Of a DNA stretch of 64,000 nt, positions 1-7,945 are shown piece after piece. The translations under genes were made by a program, and so were the position numbers. Where the stretch lies: contig NZ_CP079218.1 in the NCBI RefSeq assembly GCF_019317285.1, positions 5,022,001 to 5,086,000 of the forward strand. Direction: 5' to 3'. This DNA comes from Pedobacter sp. D749. Its GTDB lineage: Bacteria > Bacteroidota > Bacteroidia > Sphingobacteriales > Sphingobacteriaceae. How positions within the stretch are numbered: position 1 is the first letter of the stretch; each line of letters opens with the position of its first letter. A model generated the notes under the pieces. That model worked only from the letters and a program-made list of their open reading frames with translations, made no database searches and had not been told where the DNA came from.

Positions 1-1
1 A

Positions 2-496
2 GTTACACATGCTAAACGGAAATATTCAGAATTCCTGCACATTCCGCATAATATCGACGGGTTCTTCGATTACCAGGAAGCCCTTGCTTATGCTAAAGAG
101 GTAAAAAAACCATTGTTTTTAGATTTCACCGGACATGGATGTGTAAATTGCAGAGAAATGGAAGCCAGGGTTTGGTCTGACCCAAGAGTGCTTAAAAAAT
201 TGAAAGAAGATTATATTGTGGTATCGCTTTATACAGATGATAAAACCAGTTTACCTGAAGCGGAACAATTTGACTCTAAAATTTTGGGCACAAAAGTGAA
301 TACCGTTGGTAAAAAATTCAAACATTTGCAGGCTGAAAGATTTAATACCATTTCGCAACCATATTATGTACTTTTGGGTACTGATGAAAAAGAATTAGTT
401 TCGCCTCCTATTGGAGTAGAATTTGATATAGACAAATATTTGCAATATCTGGATAATGGATTATCAGAATTTGCTAAGAAACAAACAAATGAATAA
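2..496 (+). CDS. DsbD-type thiol:disulfide interchange protein, C-terminal part (5' truncated by window)
   Basis: The open frame runs in from the window edge and ends at 496, so only the C-terminal thioredoxin-like domain is seen. It has the segment DFTGHGCVNCREME with a CxxC pair (codons at 140 and 149), which is the form typical of the periplasmic thioredoxin domain of DsbD-like proteins. In that family, electrons pass from cytoplasmic thioredoxin through a membrane domain to this periplasmic CxxC to reduce periplasmic disulfides or help cytochrome c maturation. The membrane domain would lie upstream, outside the window. The stop overlaps the next start (ATGAATAA), suggesting translational coupling with pfkA. 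A soluble thioredoxin-like protein cannot be excluded. Confidence 0.8.
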   Translation, partial: VTHAKRKYSEFLHIPHNIDGFFDYQEALAYAKEVKKPLFLDFTGHGCVNCREMEARVWSDPRVLKKLKEDYIVVSLYTDDKTSLPEAEQFDSKILGTKVNTVGKKFKHLQAERFNTISQPYYVLLGTDEKELVSPPIGVEFDIDKYLQYLDNGLSEFAKKQTNE

Positions 497-1472
497 GATT
501 AAGAATATTGGCGTTTTAACCTCTGGCGGAGATTCGCCAGGCATGAACGCCGCAATTAGAGCCGTAGTTAGGGGCTCTATTTATTATGATATTGAAGTAA
601 CCGGATTTATCCGTGGATACGAAGGGCTGATCAACAATGATTTTATCCCTATGGACCGCAAATCTGTAGCAAATATTATCCAGCGCGGAGGAACCATTTT
701 AAAAACTGCACGTAGTGAAGCTTTTAGAACCGTTGAGGGCAGAAAAAAAGCTTATGAAAACCTGAAAGCTAAAGGTATTGATGCTTTAGTGGTAATTGGT
801 GGTGACGGAACATTTACGGGTGCCAATATTTTTTCTAAAGAGTTCGATTTCCCGATTGTAGGTTTACCTGGAACAATTGATAACGATTTGGCAGGTACCG
901 ATTTTACCATCGGTTATGATTCTGCCATCAATACTGTTATTGATGCGGTAGACAGGATCAGGGATACGGCTGAATCGCACGATAGATTATTCATCGTGGA
1001 AGTAATGGGCCGCGACTCCGGATTAATTGCTTTAAGAAGTGGAATTGGTGTAGGCGCAGAAGCGATTATGATCCCTGAAGCCAATATGAATGCAGATGAT
1101 ATATTACATAAATTAGAGCATAGCCGTAAAGATAAAGCATCGAAAATTATTATTGTTGCAGAAGGAGATGATACAGGCGGTGCATTTAAAGTTGGCGAAA
1201 TTTTGCAGGAAAAATACCCACACTACGATACAAAGGTTTCGGTTTTGGGCCATATTCAGCGTGGAGGTAAACCAACATGTATGGACCGTGTATTGGCAAG
1301 CCGTTTAGGTGTTGCTGCTGTAGAGGGTTTAATTAATGGCGAAAGCGGTGTAATGGCCGGCCAGGTAAACCGCGAAATTATTTTTACCCCCTTCGATCAT
1401 GCCATTAAACATATTAATGCCGAAAAAGTGAGTGCCAAATGGCTTAAACTCATTGATATACTTTCGTTTTAA
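489..1472 (+). CDS. pfkA: ATP-dependent 6-phosphofructokinase
   Basis: This 327-residue protein phosphorylates fructose 6-phosphate to fructose 1,6-bisphosphate in glycolysis. It carries the family signatures in order: GGDSPGMNAAIR near residue 13, GGDGT at 104-108, the catalytic PGTIDND at 127-133, MGRDSG at 173-178 and GHIQRGG at about 254-260. Length matches the bacterial PfkA group. The frame is open to an ATG at 456, but the ATG at 489 gives the canonical N-terminus MNKIKNIGVLTSGGD and the 8-bp overlap with the DsbD-like gene, so it is preferred. A strong hairpin terminator follows at 1495-1527. Confidence 0.96.
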   Translation: MNKIKNIGVLTSGGDSPGMNAAIRAVVRGSIYYDIEVTGFIRGYEGLINNDFIPMDRKSVANIIQRGGTILKTARSEAFRTVEGRKKAYENLKAKGIDALVVIGGDGTFTGANIFSKEFDFPIVGLPGTIDNDLAGTDFTIGYDSAINTVIDAVDRIRDTAESHDRLFIVEVMGRDSGLIALRSGIGVGAEAIMIPEANMNADDILHKLEHSRKDKASKIIIVAEGDDTGGAFKVGEILQEKYPHYDTKVSVLGHIQRGGKPTCMDRVLASRLGVAAVEGLINGESGVMAGQVNREIIFTPFDHAIKHINAEKVSAKWLKLIDILSF

Positions 1473-1494
1473 CGGAAACAGGATATAAAAAAGA

Positions 1495-1527
1495 AAAGTC
1501 TTTCCCGCACCGGAAAGACTTTCTTGT
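1495..1527. terminator. Bidirectional intrinsic terminator between pfkA and the YbjQ gene
   Basis: An 11-bp perfect stem (1495-1505 with 1512-1522, core GTCTTTCC/GGAAAGAC) has a 6-nt loop. It is followed by a T-rich tract on the plus strand and preceded by an A-rich tract that serves the minus strand. It sits between two convergent genes. Confidence 0.85.
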
Positions 1528-1557
1528 TTTTGCTTAGTTTTCGCAATAAGCAATTTC

Positions 1558-1881
1558 TTAATCTGCTAAAATAACAGCAGTACCATTGGCACTCACCATG
1601 AGCATGCTCCCTCCGCTACCTACAGTTTCATAATCTAAATCAACACCAACAATAGCATTTGCACCCAAAGCGGCTGCGTATTGCTGCATTTCGTTAACGG
1701 CGGTATCTTTACCCTCTCTTAAAACGCGCTCGTAAGAACTCGATCTACCCCCTACTATATCTGTTATGCCAGCAAATAAATCTTTAAAAATATTTGCGCC
1801 AATAATGGTTTCTCCGGTAACAAGACCAATATATTTTACAATTTTTCTGCCCTCAACTGTAGGCGTTGTAGTTACTAACAT
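1558..1881 (-). CDS. YbjQ/UPF0145 family protein (putative heavy-metal-binding domain)
   Basis: A 107-residue protein covering the whole YbjQ/UPF0145 domain: an N-terminal strand MLVTTTPTVEGRKI, the GLVTGE turn, then the NEMQQYAAALGANAIVGVDLDYETV helix and strand that are strongly conserved in the family. Family members form small pentamers and have no proven enzymatic role, despite the heavy-metal-binding label. It is a single-gene unit, convergent with pfkA and sharing its terminator. The family assignment is secure; the function is unknown. Confidence 0.88.
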   Translation of the reverse strand: MLVTTTPTVEGRKIVKYIGLVTGETIIGANIFKDLFAGITDIVGGRSSSYERVLREGKDTAVNEMQQYAAALGANAIVGVDLDYETVGSGGSMLMVSANGTAVILAD

Positions 1882-2055
1882 CGTTTCAGTTTTATTATTA
1901 GAACAAATTTTTTAAAAAATGTTACAATTTTCAAAAGCTTTTTTTACGTATTTCTGTAAGGTTTTGTCTCCTAAATATAAGGGCGCTAAGTGTTTTCTAA
2001 AAAATAAATTTATGAAATCTTTGCTGCTTTTGCATCACTATTAAAAATCAATGCT

Positions 2056-5000
2056 ATGAGCACATCTAGAACTTTACTCCTTCTTCCCTTATTATTTGTT
2101 GCTTTTTTTGCTAAGGCGCAAATGCCAGTGTTAAAGGTACAACAGACCGAAACGGCAGAACAGAAAGAAGCCGTTAAACTTAAAAAACTGAATATCGATG
2201 TACAGATAACGGGGAATATTGCCACAACGGTGATGACAATGACCTTTCATAATAGTAGTAACCGCATTTTAGAAGGCGAACTTACTTTCCCAATGCCAGA
2301 GGGAATAAGCATTAGCCGTTATGCTTTAGATATCAACGGGAAAATGCGTGAGGCCGTACCGGTAGAAAAATCCAAAGCAACCGAAGTTTTCGAAAGCATT
2401 GAACGCAGACGGGTCGATCCGGGGTTGCTGGAGAAAGTTGAAGGGAATAACTTCCGTACCAGGATTTATCCTTTGCCCGCTAATGGCAGCAGGACCATTA
2501 TTGTAGGTTACGAAGAAGAATTAAGTTTTAATAACGCCAATGTTTTAAGGTATCACCTTCCCTTAGATTATAATCAGGCCATTGAAAATTTCAGCTTAAA
2601 AACCACGGTTTTTGAAAGTATAATTAAACCCGAACTGGGCGAACAGCCCGATGGTAGCTTTGATTTAAAAGCCAATGGAAATACTTACGTTGGCGAAATT
2701 AATAAAACCAATTACCAGCCCAAAAACGACCTCACCATTAACCTGCCAAAGCGAAATAACCTGCCTGAGGTACAAATGCAAAAAGCATCATCAGGTTATT
2801 ATTTTTTAGTGAATGTTTTTCCTAAAATTGAAAGCCGGGAGCGCCATTGGGCCAACCATATTGGCCTGCTCTGGGATGTATCGTTAAGTGGTCTTCAACG
2901 CAATACCGATAAAGAAATGGAATTGCTTGATTTAATCATCAGGCAAAAACAAAACTTAACTATCCAATTGGGCCTGGTAAACAACGGTTTTAAAAACGCC
3001 GGTACTTTTGCTATCACTAACGGCAATTGGTCAGCATTAAAAGATAAACTGAAAAATCTGGTTTATGATGGCGGCACAAATTTCAGCGCAATAAATGCAA
3101 AGGCCATCCAGGCAGACGAATATCTTTTATTTACAGATGGCTTATCTACCTTCGGAAGCAATAGTATTGCTTTAAATAAGCCTGTTCATTGTATTAATAC
3201 GGCGCTAAAAGCAGATTACAGCACTTTAAAATATATCACCTTAAAAACTGGCGGCCAATTTGTAAACCTCAATTCCATAACCGTTAACGATGCTTTTAAA
3301 CAGTTAAATCAACAAAACCTTCAGTTTATAGGGATCAAAAATGGAAACAGCATCCGGCAGACTTATCCTTCAATGAAAGTAAATGTAAACGGACATTTCT
3401 CTTTAGCTGGTATTATGAATGAATTTAATACTGAATTTACGTTGCAGTTTGGTTTTGGAAATACTGTTGTTTCAGAACAAGTGATTCGCTTAAATGCTAC
3501 TGAGCATACTTTGAGCAGTATTGATGTAAGCCGCGTTTGGGCGCAGAAGAAAATTGCTGAAATGGATATCCAGTACGAAGAAAATAAAGATGATATCAGC
3601 GTTTTAAGTAAACAGTTTGGTATTGTTACCCGCAATACCAGCCTCATCGTGCTGGAAAATCTTGATGATTACCTGCGTTATGATATTGTGCCTCCTATTG
3701 AACTTCAACAGGCCTATAATGCGGTTTTGAAGCAACGCAGAACGGCTATTTTGGAACGTAAGCAAGATTTGATCGATGCTGCGGTAGCCATGACCAAAGA
3801 ACTGAAAACCTGGTGGAATACCGACTTCTACTATAAAGAACCAGGAAAGAAGAAAGAGAGATACCCTGACCCTGGGCAGAGAGATGTAAATGGAATTCCG
3901 ACAGCTGATATCGTAATGAGCGAACCAGTTGGTGACGCGCCAAGGCGAGAAGTTGCGAAAGCAGCTGAAATGGTAGTTCCACCTACGCCACAAGCGGTAA
4001 CGCCTGCTCCAGCTACTGGAGCTGCCAGAAGAGATAATAAAGAAACGAATCAATTAAATGAAGTGGTGGTTGTAGGCTATGCCGCTCAGCAAAAAGCTGC
4101 TGTAACGGGATCGGTCACGACCATTAGAAGCAATGCTTCAAGCGCTCTTCAGGGTAGGGTTGCGGGTGTTCAGATAGCAAGAGTAGATGCCATGAAAATG
4201 CCGCCTGCACCACAACAGCAACCCGCCATCATTATCCCTGAATTTAAAAGTGATAAAGATTATATGAAGAACCTGGTCGGTAAACCAGATAGTGCTTATC
4301 AGGCTTATTTAAAAATGCGCTCAAAATACATTTCAACACCGATGTTTTATTTTGATGTGGCCAATTGGTTTTACCAGCAGAAAGACAGTGTAAGGGCCTT
4401 AACCATTTTAAGCAATATTGCCGATTTAGATTTGGAGAATGCCGATCTATATAAAACCCTGGCCTATAAATTAAAGCAGACCGGAAATTACAAAGATGAA
4501 CTTTTTATTACCCAAAAAGTCTTGCAATGGCGCCCTATGGATGCACAGAGTTATAGGGATTATGCGCTGGCGCTGGCCGATAACGGGCAATATCAACCAG
4601 CATTAGATAATTTATATAAGGTACTTACCCAAAGTTATAATGCCCAGATTGCCGATAGAGATCAGGGCATCGAAGAAATCATCATTTCGGAGATGAATAA
4701 CCTCCTGGCAAAACATGGCAATAAACTCAGTACAAAAGAAATTGACAAACGGTTGATCCAATCTTTACCTGTAGATGTGCGTGTGGTGCTCAACTGGAAT
4801 AAAAATGATACAGATATCGACCTGTGGTTAACTGATCCAACGGGAGAAAAAGGGTATTATGGTAATTCAAAAACAAAAATAGGTGGCAGGATTAGTAACG
4901 ATTTTACTTCAGGTTATGGCCCGGAGCAGTTTATGATTAAAAAAGCGATAAAAGGAAAATATAAAATTGAGGTTAACTATTATGGCGATAACCAGATTAA

Positions 5001-5136
5001 TATTAGCGGTCCAACAACAGTTAACGCTGAGATTTATACCCGATATGCTACTGGTAAACAGCAAAGAAAAGTAATTGTATTGCCGCTCGCAGCTGAGAGT
5101 AGCGGAGGAAACCTGGTAGGTGAATTTAATTTTTAG
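2056..5136 (+). CDS. Secreted VIT/vWA-like protein with a TonB-plug-like linker, TPR-like region and DUF2135
   Basis: A 1026-residue exported protein with signal peptide MSTSRTLLLLPLLFVAFFAKA. Domains seen in order are: a VIT domain at about 30-150 (LTFPMPEGISISRYALDINGK); a von Willebrand-like segment at about 265-390, with a DVSLS metal-site motif and a TDGLSTFG loop; a Pro/Ala-rich linker; a SusC-plug-like stretch at about 667-712 (LNEVVVVGY, TGSVTTI, LQGRVAGVQI); helical TPR-like repeats at about 760-900; and a C-terminal DUF2135/YfaP-type domain (NDTDIDLWLTDPTGE). VIT and vWA domains usually mediate protein contacts. No enzyme motif is visible, so the function is unknown. It is monocistronic and followed by a long palindrome. 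Confidence 0.85.
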   Translation: MSTSRTLLLLPLLFVAFFAKAQMPVLKVQQTETAEQKEAVKLKKLNIDVQITGNIATTVMTMTFHNSSNRILEGELTFPMPEGISISRYALDINGKMREAVPVEKSKATEVFESIERRRVDPGLLEKVEGNNFRTRIYPLPANGSRTIIVGYEEELSFNNANVLRYHLPLDYNQAIENFSLKTTVFESIIKPELGEQPDGSFDLKANGNTYVGEINKTNYQPKNDLTINLPKRNNLPEVQMQKASSGYYFLVNVFPKIESRERHWANHIGLLWDVSLSGLQRNTDKEMELLDLIIRQKQNLTIQLGLVNNGFKNAGTFAITNGNWSALKDKLKNLVYDGGTNFSAINAKAIQADEYLLFTDGLSTFGSNSIALNKPVHCINTALKADYSTLKYITLKTGGQFVNLNSITVNDAFKQLNQQNLQFIGIKNGNSIRQTYPSMKVNVNGHFSLAGIMNEFNTEFTLQFGFGNTVVSEQVIRLNATEHTLSSIDVSRVWAQKKIAEMDIQYEENKDDISVLSKQFGIVTRNTSLIVLENLDDYLRYDIVPPIELQQAYNAVLKQRRTAILERKQDLIDAAVAMTKELKTWWNTDFYYKEPGKKKERYPDPGQRDVNGIPTADIVMSEPVGDAPRREVAKAAEMVVPPTPQAVTPAPATGAARRDNKETNQLNEVVVVGYAAQQKAAVTGSVTTIRSNASSALQGRVAGVQIARVDAMKMPPAPQQQPAIIIPEFKSDKDYMKNLVGKPDSAYQAYLKMRSKYISTPMFYFDVANWFYQQKDSVRALTILSNIADLDLENADLYKTLAYKLKQTGNYKDELFITQKVLQWRPMDAQSYRDYALALADNGQYQPALDNLYKVLTQSYNAQIADRDQGIEEIIISEMNNLLAKHGNKLSTKEIDKRLIQSLPVDVRVVLNWNKNDTDIDLWLTDPTGEKGYYGNSKTKIGGRISNDFTSGYGPEQFMIKKAIKGKYKIEVNYYGDNQINISGPTTVNAEIYTRYATGKQQRKVIVLPLAAESSGGNLVGEFNF

Positions 5137-5146
5137 GATTATATTG

Positions 5147-5200
5147 ATTAATTGCATTCATGGGCGTCGACTTAAGTCGACGCCCATGAATGCAATTAAT
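5147..5200. repeat. 54-bp perfect palindrome between convergent genes
   Basis: The 27-nt arm 5147-5173 is the exact reverse complement of 5174-5200, with no unpaired centre (core GTCGACTTAAGTCGAC). It lies 10 bp after the VIT gene stop and 1 bp before the stop of the minus-strand nucleotidase gene. It probably acts as a shared bidirectional terminator or 3'-end hairpin, although no long T tract follows on either strand. Confidence 0.9.
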
Positions 5201-5201
5201 A

Positions 5202-5723
5202 TTATAGCAACAAACCGGCAACCTCTTCCCAGTTGTTTACACGCTCGTATTCAGTTACAAGCAAATTGTGGGGCGAAGAAAATAATAAAGGTCGACCGTT
5301 AAAATTTACAAAGTTTTTAATACGGTCATCAATGATGATGTCGACATTCACAATTTTATTTCCGCAGAACATAATGTGCTGCCAATCAACGAAAGGAAAA
5401 TGTTCGGCCATCCAATCGTATTTGTCGATCAATGAGTTTCGGAACTCCATTGCTGCGGAAACAATGTACACATCATATTTTTCCTGTAAGGCTTTAATTA
5501 CCCTTTGGCTATCTGCAATAACTTCAAGGTCGCGAAAAAAGCCAGGTTCATTGATATATTCGAACCATTTTTGGTTAACATCCTGTGGAACATGGTGGAA
5601 AATTTCGTTTCCTGCATCGATCTTTAAGTCAAGCGGAACATTAAAATCCCGGTTATATAATTTAATAAATTTTCCAACGGCGTCGGCAATCACCTCGTCC
5701 ATATCAATCGCAATTCTTTCCAT
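5202..5723 (-). CDS. 5'(3')-deoxyribonucleotidase, NT5C-like HAD family
   Basis: A 173-residue HAD-superfamily phosphatase of the NT5C type, expected to dephosphorylate (deoxy)pyrimidine monophosphates in the cytoplasm. The N-terminus MERIAIDMDEVIAD carries the DxDxV nucleophile motif. The middle segment YIVSAAMEFRNSLIDKYDW holds the motif II serine, and NVDIIIDDRIKNF matches the late Asp motif. The frame is open further upstream, but the ATG at 5723 puts the catalytic motif in its usual position. It is divergent from rpsP. The substrate is inferred from the family only. Confidence 0.83.
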   Translation of the reverse strand: MERIAIDMDEVIADAVGKFIKLYNRDFNVPLDLKIDAGNEIFHHVPQDVNQKWFEYINEPGFFRDLEVIADSQRVIKALQEKYDVYIVSAAMEFRNSLIDKYDWMAEHFPFVDWQHIMFCGNKIVNVDIIIDDRIKNFVNFNGRPLLFSSPHNLLVTEYERVNNWEEVAGLLL

Positions 5724-5803
5724 TCTGTACCTGCAAATATTTTGGCGCAAATATCCTGAAAACAAAGAAATTAAACTATGTTTTTAATTTACAGTATTTT
5801 AGT

Positions 5804-5811
5804 TATCTTTG
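5804..5811 (+). promoter_or_regulatory. -7 box TATCTTTG for rpsP
   Basis: TATCTTTG matches the Bacteroidota -7 consensus TAnnTTTG. It lies 56 nt before the rpsP ATG, which would leave a leader of about 50 nt. No good TTTG -33 element is visible at 19-21 nt spacing. Confidence 0.6.
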
Positions 5812-5867
5812 CAGCCCCGCAGCATGAAGCTCCGGGAACTATGTTGAATACATAAATACAAAAGAAA

Positions 5868-6428
5868 ATGGCAACTAAAATCAGATTGCAAAGATTCGGT
5901 AAAAAAGGAAAACCTTTTTTCCACGTTGTGGTAGCAGATTCTCGCTCTCCACGTGATGGTAAATTTATTGAGCGTTTAGGTTCTTATAACCCAAATACCA
6001 ATCCTGCTACCATCGAAATTAACTTCGAAAAAACTTTAGCTTGGGTTAACAGTGGTGCACAACCAACTGATACTGCTCGTGCTATCCTTTCTTACAAAGG
6101 TGTTTTGTACAAAAAACACTTAGAAGGTGGTGTTAAAAAAGGAGCTTTAACTCAAGAACAGGCAGATGAAAAATTTGCAGCTTGGTTAGATGCTAAAGCA
6201 GGTAAAATTTCTGGTAAAACAGAAGGTTTAGCTACTTCTAAAGCAGATGCGCGTAAAGCAGCATTAGCAGCAGAAGCTAAGAAAAAAGAAGATAAAGCAG
6301 CAGTTATCGCAGCTAAAAATGCACCAGTTGCAGAAGAGGTTGTTGAAGAAGAAGCTCCAGCTGTTGAGGCTGAAGCAACTGAAGAAGCTCCTGCAGCAGA
6401 AGCTACTAAAGAAGAAGGAGCAGAATAA
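5868..6428 (+). CDS. rpsP: 30S ribosomal protein S16
   Basis: The first 80 or so residues are a canonical S16 (MATKIRLQRFGKKGKPFFHVVVADSR, then GSYNPNTNP and a GAQPTDTAR-type segment), which helps assemble the 30S body. Most bacterial S16 proteins end there. This one is 186 residues, with an Ala/Lys/Glu-rich tail from about 115 ending in repeats of EEAPA type. Long low-complexity tails of this kind are common in Bacteroidota S16. It is first in an rpsP-rimM-trmD-rplS cluster but is followed by its own terminator. Confidence 0.97.
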   Translation: MATKIRLQRFGKKGKPFFHVVVADSRSPRDGKFIERLGSYNPNTNPATIEINFEKTLAWVNSGAQPTDTARAILSYKGVLYKKHLEGGVKKGALTQEQADEKFAAWLDAKAGKISGKTEGLATSKADARKAALAAEAKKKEDKAAVIAAKNAPVAEEVVEEEAPAVEAEATEEAPAAEATKEEGAE

Positions 6429-6448
6429 TTTTAATTATTTTGTCTCAT

Positions 6449-6485
6449 AAAATAGCGTTCCGGATATTCGGAACGCTATTTTTAT
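6449..6485 (+). terminator. Intrinsic terminator after rpsP
   Basis: A 14-bp perfect stem (6449-6462 with 6469-6482, core ATAGCGTTCCG) with loop GATATT runs directly into a T-rich tract. It implies that much rpsP transcription stops before rimM. Confidence 0.88.
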
Positions 6486-6507
6486 TTAAAAGATATTATT
6501 TACAGTT

Positions 6508-6571
6508 CGTCATGCTGAATTTATTTCAGCATCTTTCTTGTCATAGATCCTGAAATAAATTCAGGATGACG
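6508..6571. repeat. Dispersed imperfect palindrome (CGTCATGCTGAA type)
   Basis: Two 27-nt arms (6508-6534 and 6545-6571) are reverse complements at 25 of 27 positions. They begin and end with CGTCAT/ATGACG. One arm recurs at 34903-34929. It lies between the rpsP terminator and rimM. Confidence 0.8.
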
Positions 6572-6598
6572 TGACTTTTTAAGGCACATTTAGTCGCT

Positions 6599-7126
6599 AT
6601 GAAACACGAAGAAGCATTTTATATAGGTTACGTTACTAAAACGAGGGGTTTAAAGGGAGAAGTTCAGGTATTTTTCGAATTAGATGAATACGAACAACTC
6701 GAATTTGATGTGGTATTTGCTGATATGAATGGTAAGCTTGTCCCATATTTTGTGGCTTCTGCAAAACTACAGGCCAATAAAACCGGGTATTTTAATTTTG
6801 ATGATGCTGATCATATCGATAAAGTGCAGCCGCTACTAAAAAAGAAACTGTACCTGCCCCTGTCGCAAATGCCAGAACGTGAAGAAGGAGAATTTTTCTA
6901 TACCGACTTTAAAGGTTATTTAGCAATAGATGAAACTTTGGGTGAACTAGGTGAGATTTTGGAAGTAAACGAATACCCACAACAATTCGTGGCTACAGTG
7001 ATGTATAAAGAAACCGAAATCCTGTTCCCGCTAAATGAAGATTTTATTGTAGAATACGATGAGGATGAAAAAACACTAACCCTTGATTTACCCGAAGGTT
7101 TGCTCGATATTTATCTGGAAAACTAA
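6599..7126 (+). CDS. rimM: 16S rRNA processing protein RimM
   Basis: This 175-residue protein has the N-terminal barrel signature YIGYVTKTRGLKGEVQVFFE and a C-terminal PRC-type barrel (ILEVNEYPQQFVATVMYKETEILFPLNEDFIVEYDE). RimM binds ribosomal protein S19 and assists maturation of the 30S head. Its position after rpsP is the conserved order. It probably has its own promoter, because a terminator and a palindrome separate it from rpsP. Length and motifs are normal. Confidence 0.95.
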   Translation: MKHEEAFYIGYVTKTRGLKGEVQVFFELDEYEQLEFDVVFADMNGKLVPYFVASAKLQANKTGYFNFDDADHIDKVQPLLKKKLYLPLSQMPEREEGEFFYTDFKGYLAIDETLGELGEILEVNEYPQQFVATVMYKETEILFPLNEDFIVEYDEDEKTLTLDLPEGLLDIYLEN

Positions 7127-7409
7127 AAGATTAAAAAAATATTTTCTGTTTTTTTGCTGCTCCTCAGTCTGTTTGTAAAATAGAACAATCTTTTAGTAAA
7201 ATTGATTAAAATATTTAATTCTGGTTTTTAGGTAGGCCATAAATGCTATATAATCAGGTAATTATGTTTCGTTTACCGCCTTGGCCTTAAAATTATCCAC
7301 GTTTTTGAAAAGAGCGTAGAAGAAATATTTGAGCCATAAGAAGGTGATTAACAGGATATGTTTTTTGGAGAAAAATTATTAATTTAGATTTCATTCTAAT
7401 CAAATTAAC

Positions 7410-7844
7410 ATGCTCAAAAGAACATTAAAAATCGCCATGGTTTTTCTCGCCGTGCTTACAATCATTTCTTGTAAAACTGTACAACAGGCAAATTTGAAAG
7501 AAATTAAGCCCTTTGTTGGTATCTGGAACGATACCAGTAATCCGGGGTGTAAAATCGTTTTTAAAGCGGATGGAAGTTTTTACAATCTCGCCAAGGAAGG
7601 TGGTGTGCAGATCGTCACACATAGCGGCACATTTAAAATTTTATCCGGCAACATGTATGTGCTAAATATTGCTGATGCAAGGCCCGATGCTACTTACGAT
7701 CTTAAAGGCAGGCAATATGCAAACTATTATACCTTAGGCAATGACCAAAAAACAATGAAAGTAAGCGGTGTTGTTGACGGACGGAACGGTAGGAAGCCGT
7801 TACAGTGGGCGAGCAATCTGGTAAAGGTTAATACGCTGGATTAA
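7410..7844 (+). CDS. Small lipoprotein of unknown function inserted between rimM and trmD
   Basis: A 144-residue protein with a lipoprotein signal MLKRTLKIAMVFLAVLTIISC, lipidated Cys at residue 21. The mature part contains IWNDTSNPGCKIVFKADGSFYNL and a later YDLKGRQYANYYTLGNDQKTMKV segment. This pattern of short beta strands resembles lipocalin-like or DUF4488-type small lipoproteins, but I do not assign a family. A 283-bp spacer precedes it and 101 bp separate it from trmD, so it is probably transcribed separately. It breaks the usual rimM-trmD adjacency. Confidence 0.72.
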   Translation: MLKRTLKIAMVFLAVLTIISCKTVQQANLKEIKPFVGIWNDTSNPGCKIVFKADGSFYNLAKEGGVQIVTHSGTFKILSGNMYVLNIADARPDATYDLKGRQYANYYTLGNDQKTMKVSGVVDGRNGRKPLQWASNLVKVNTLD

Positions 7845-7901
7845 TATTTACAGCAATGAGTTGCGATAAGAGTCAAAATTGAACTAAGCGTAGCAAAATT
7901 C

Positions 7902-7936
7902 GACCTCGGGCTAAAGACTTCAGGTTAAAGACTTAC
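7902..7936. repeat. Degenerate heptad array (GACTNNN type) before trmD
   Basis: Five consecutive 7-nt units start with GACC, GGCT, GACT, GGTT and GACT. The last one runs into the -7 box of trmD. Similar period-7 arrays occur at 21441, 37687 and 42671. Confidence 0.6.
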
Positions 7937-7941
7937 CTTTG
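7934..7941 (+). promoter_or_regulatory. -7 box TACCTTTG four bases before the trmD ATG
   Basis: A full match to TAnnTTTG with only 4 nt (CGTT) before the trmD start codon. A start site a few nt downstream of the box would give a leaderless or almost leaderless mRNA. Confidence 0.6.
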
Positions 7942-7945
7942 CGTT

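Noticed and set aside
2012..2044. A 10-codon mini-frame (MKSLLLLHHY) just before the VIT protein gene
   Set aside because: It could be a leader peptide, but it has no clear ribosome site or attenuator hairpin, and frames of this size are expected by chance.
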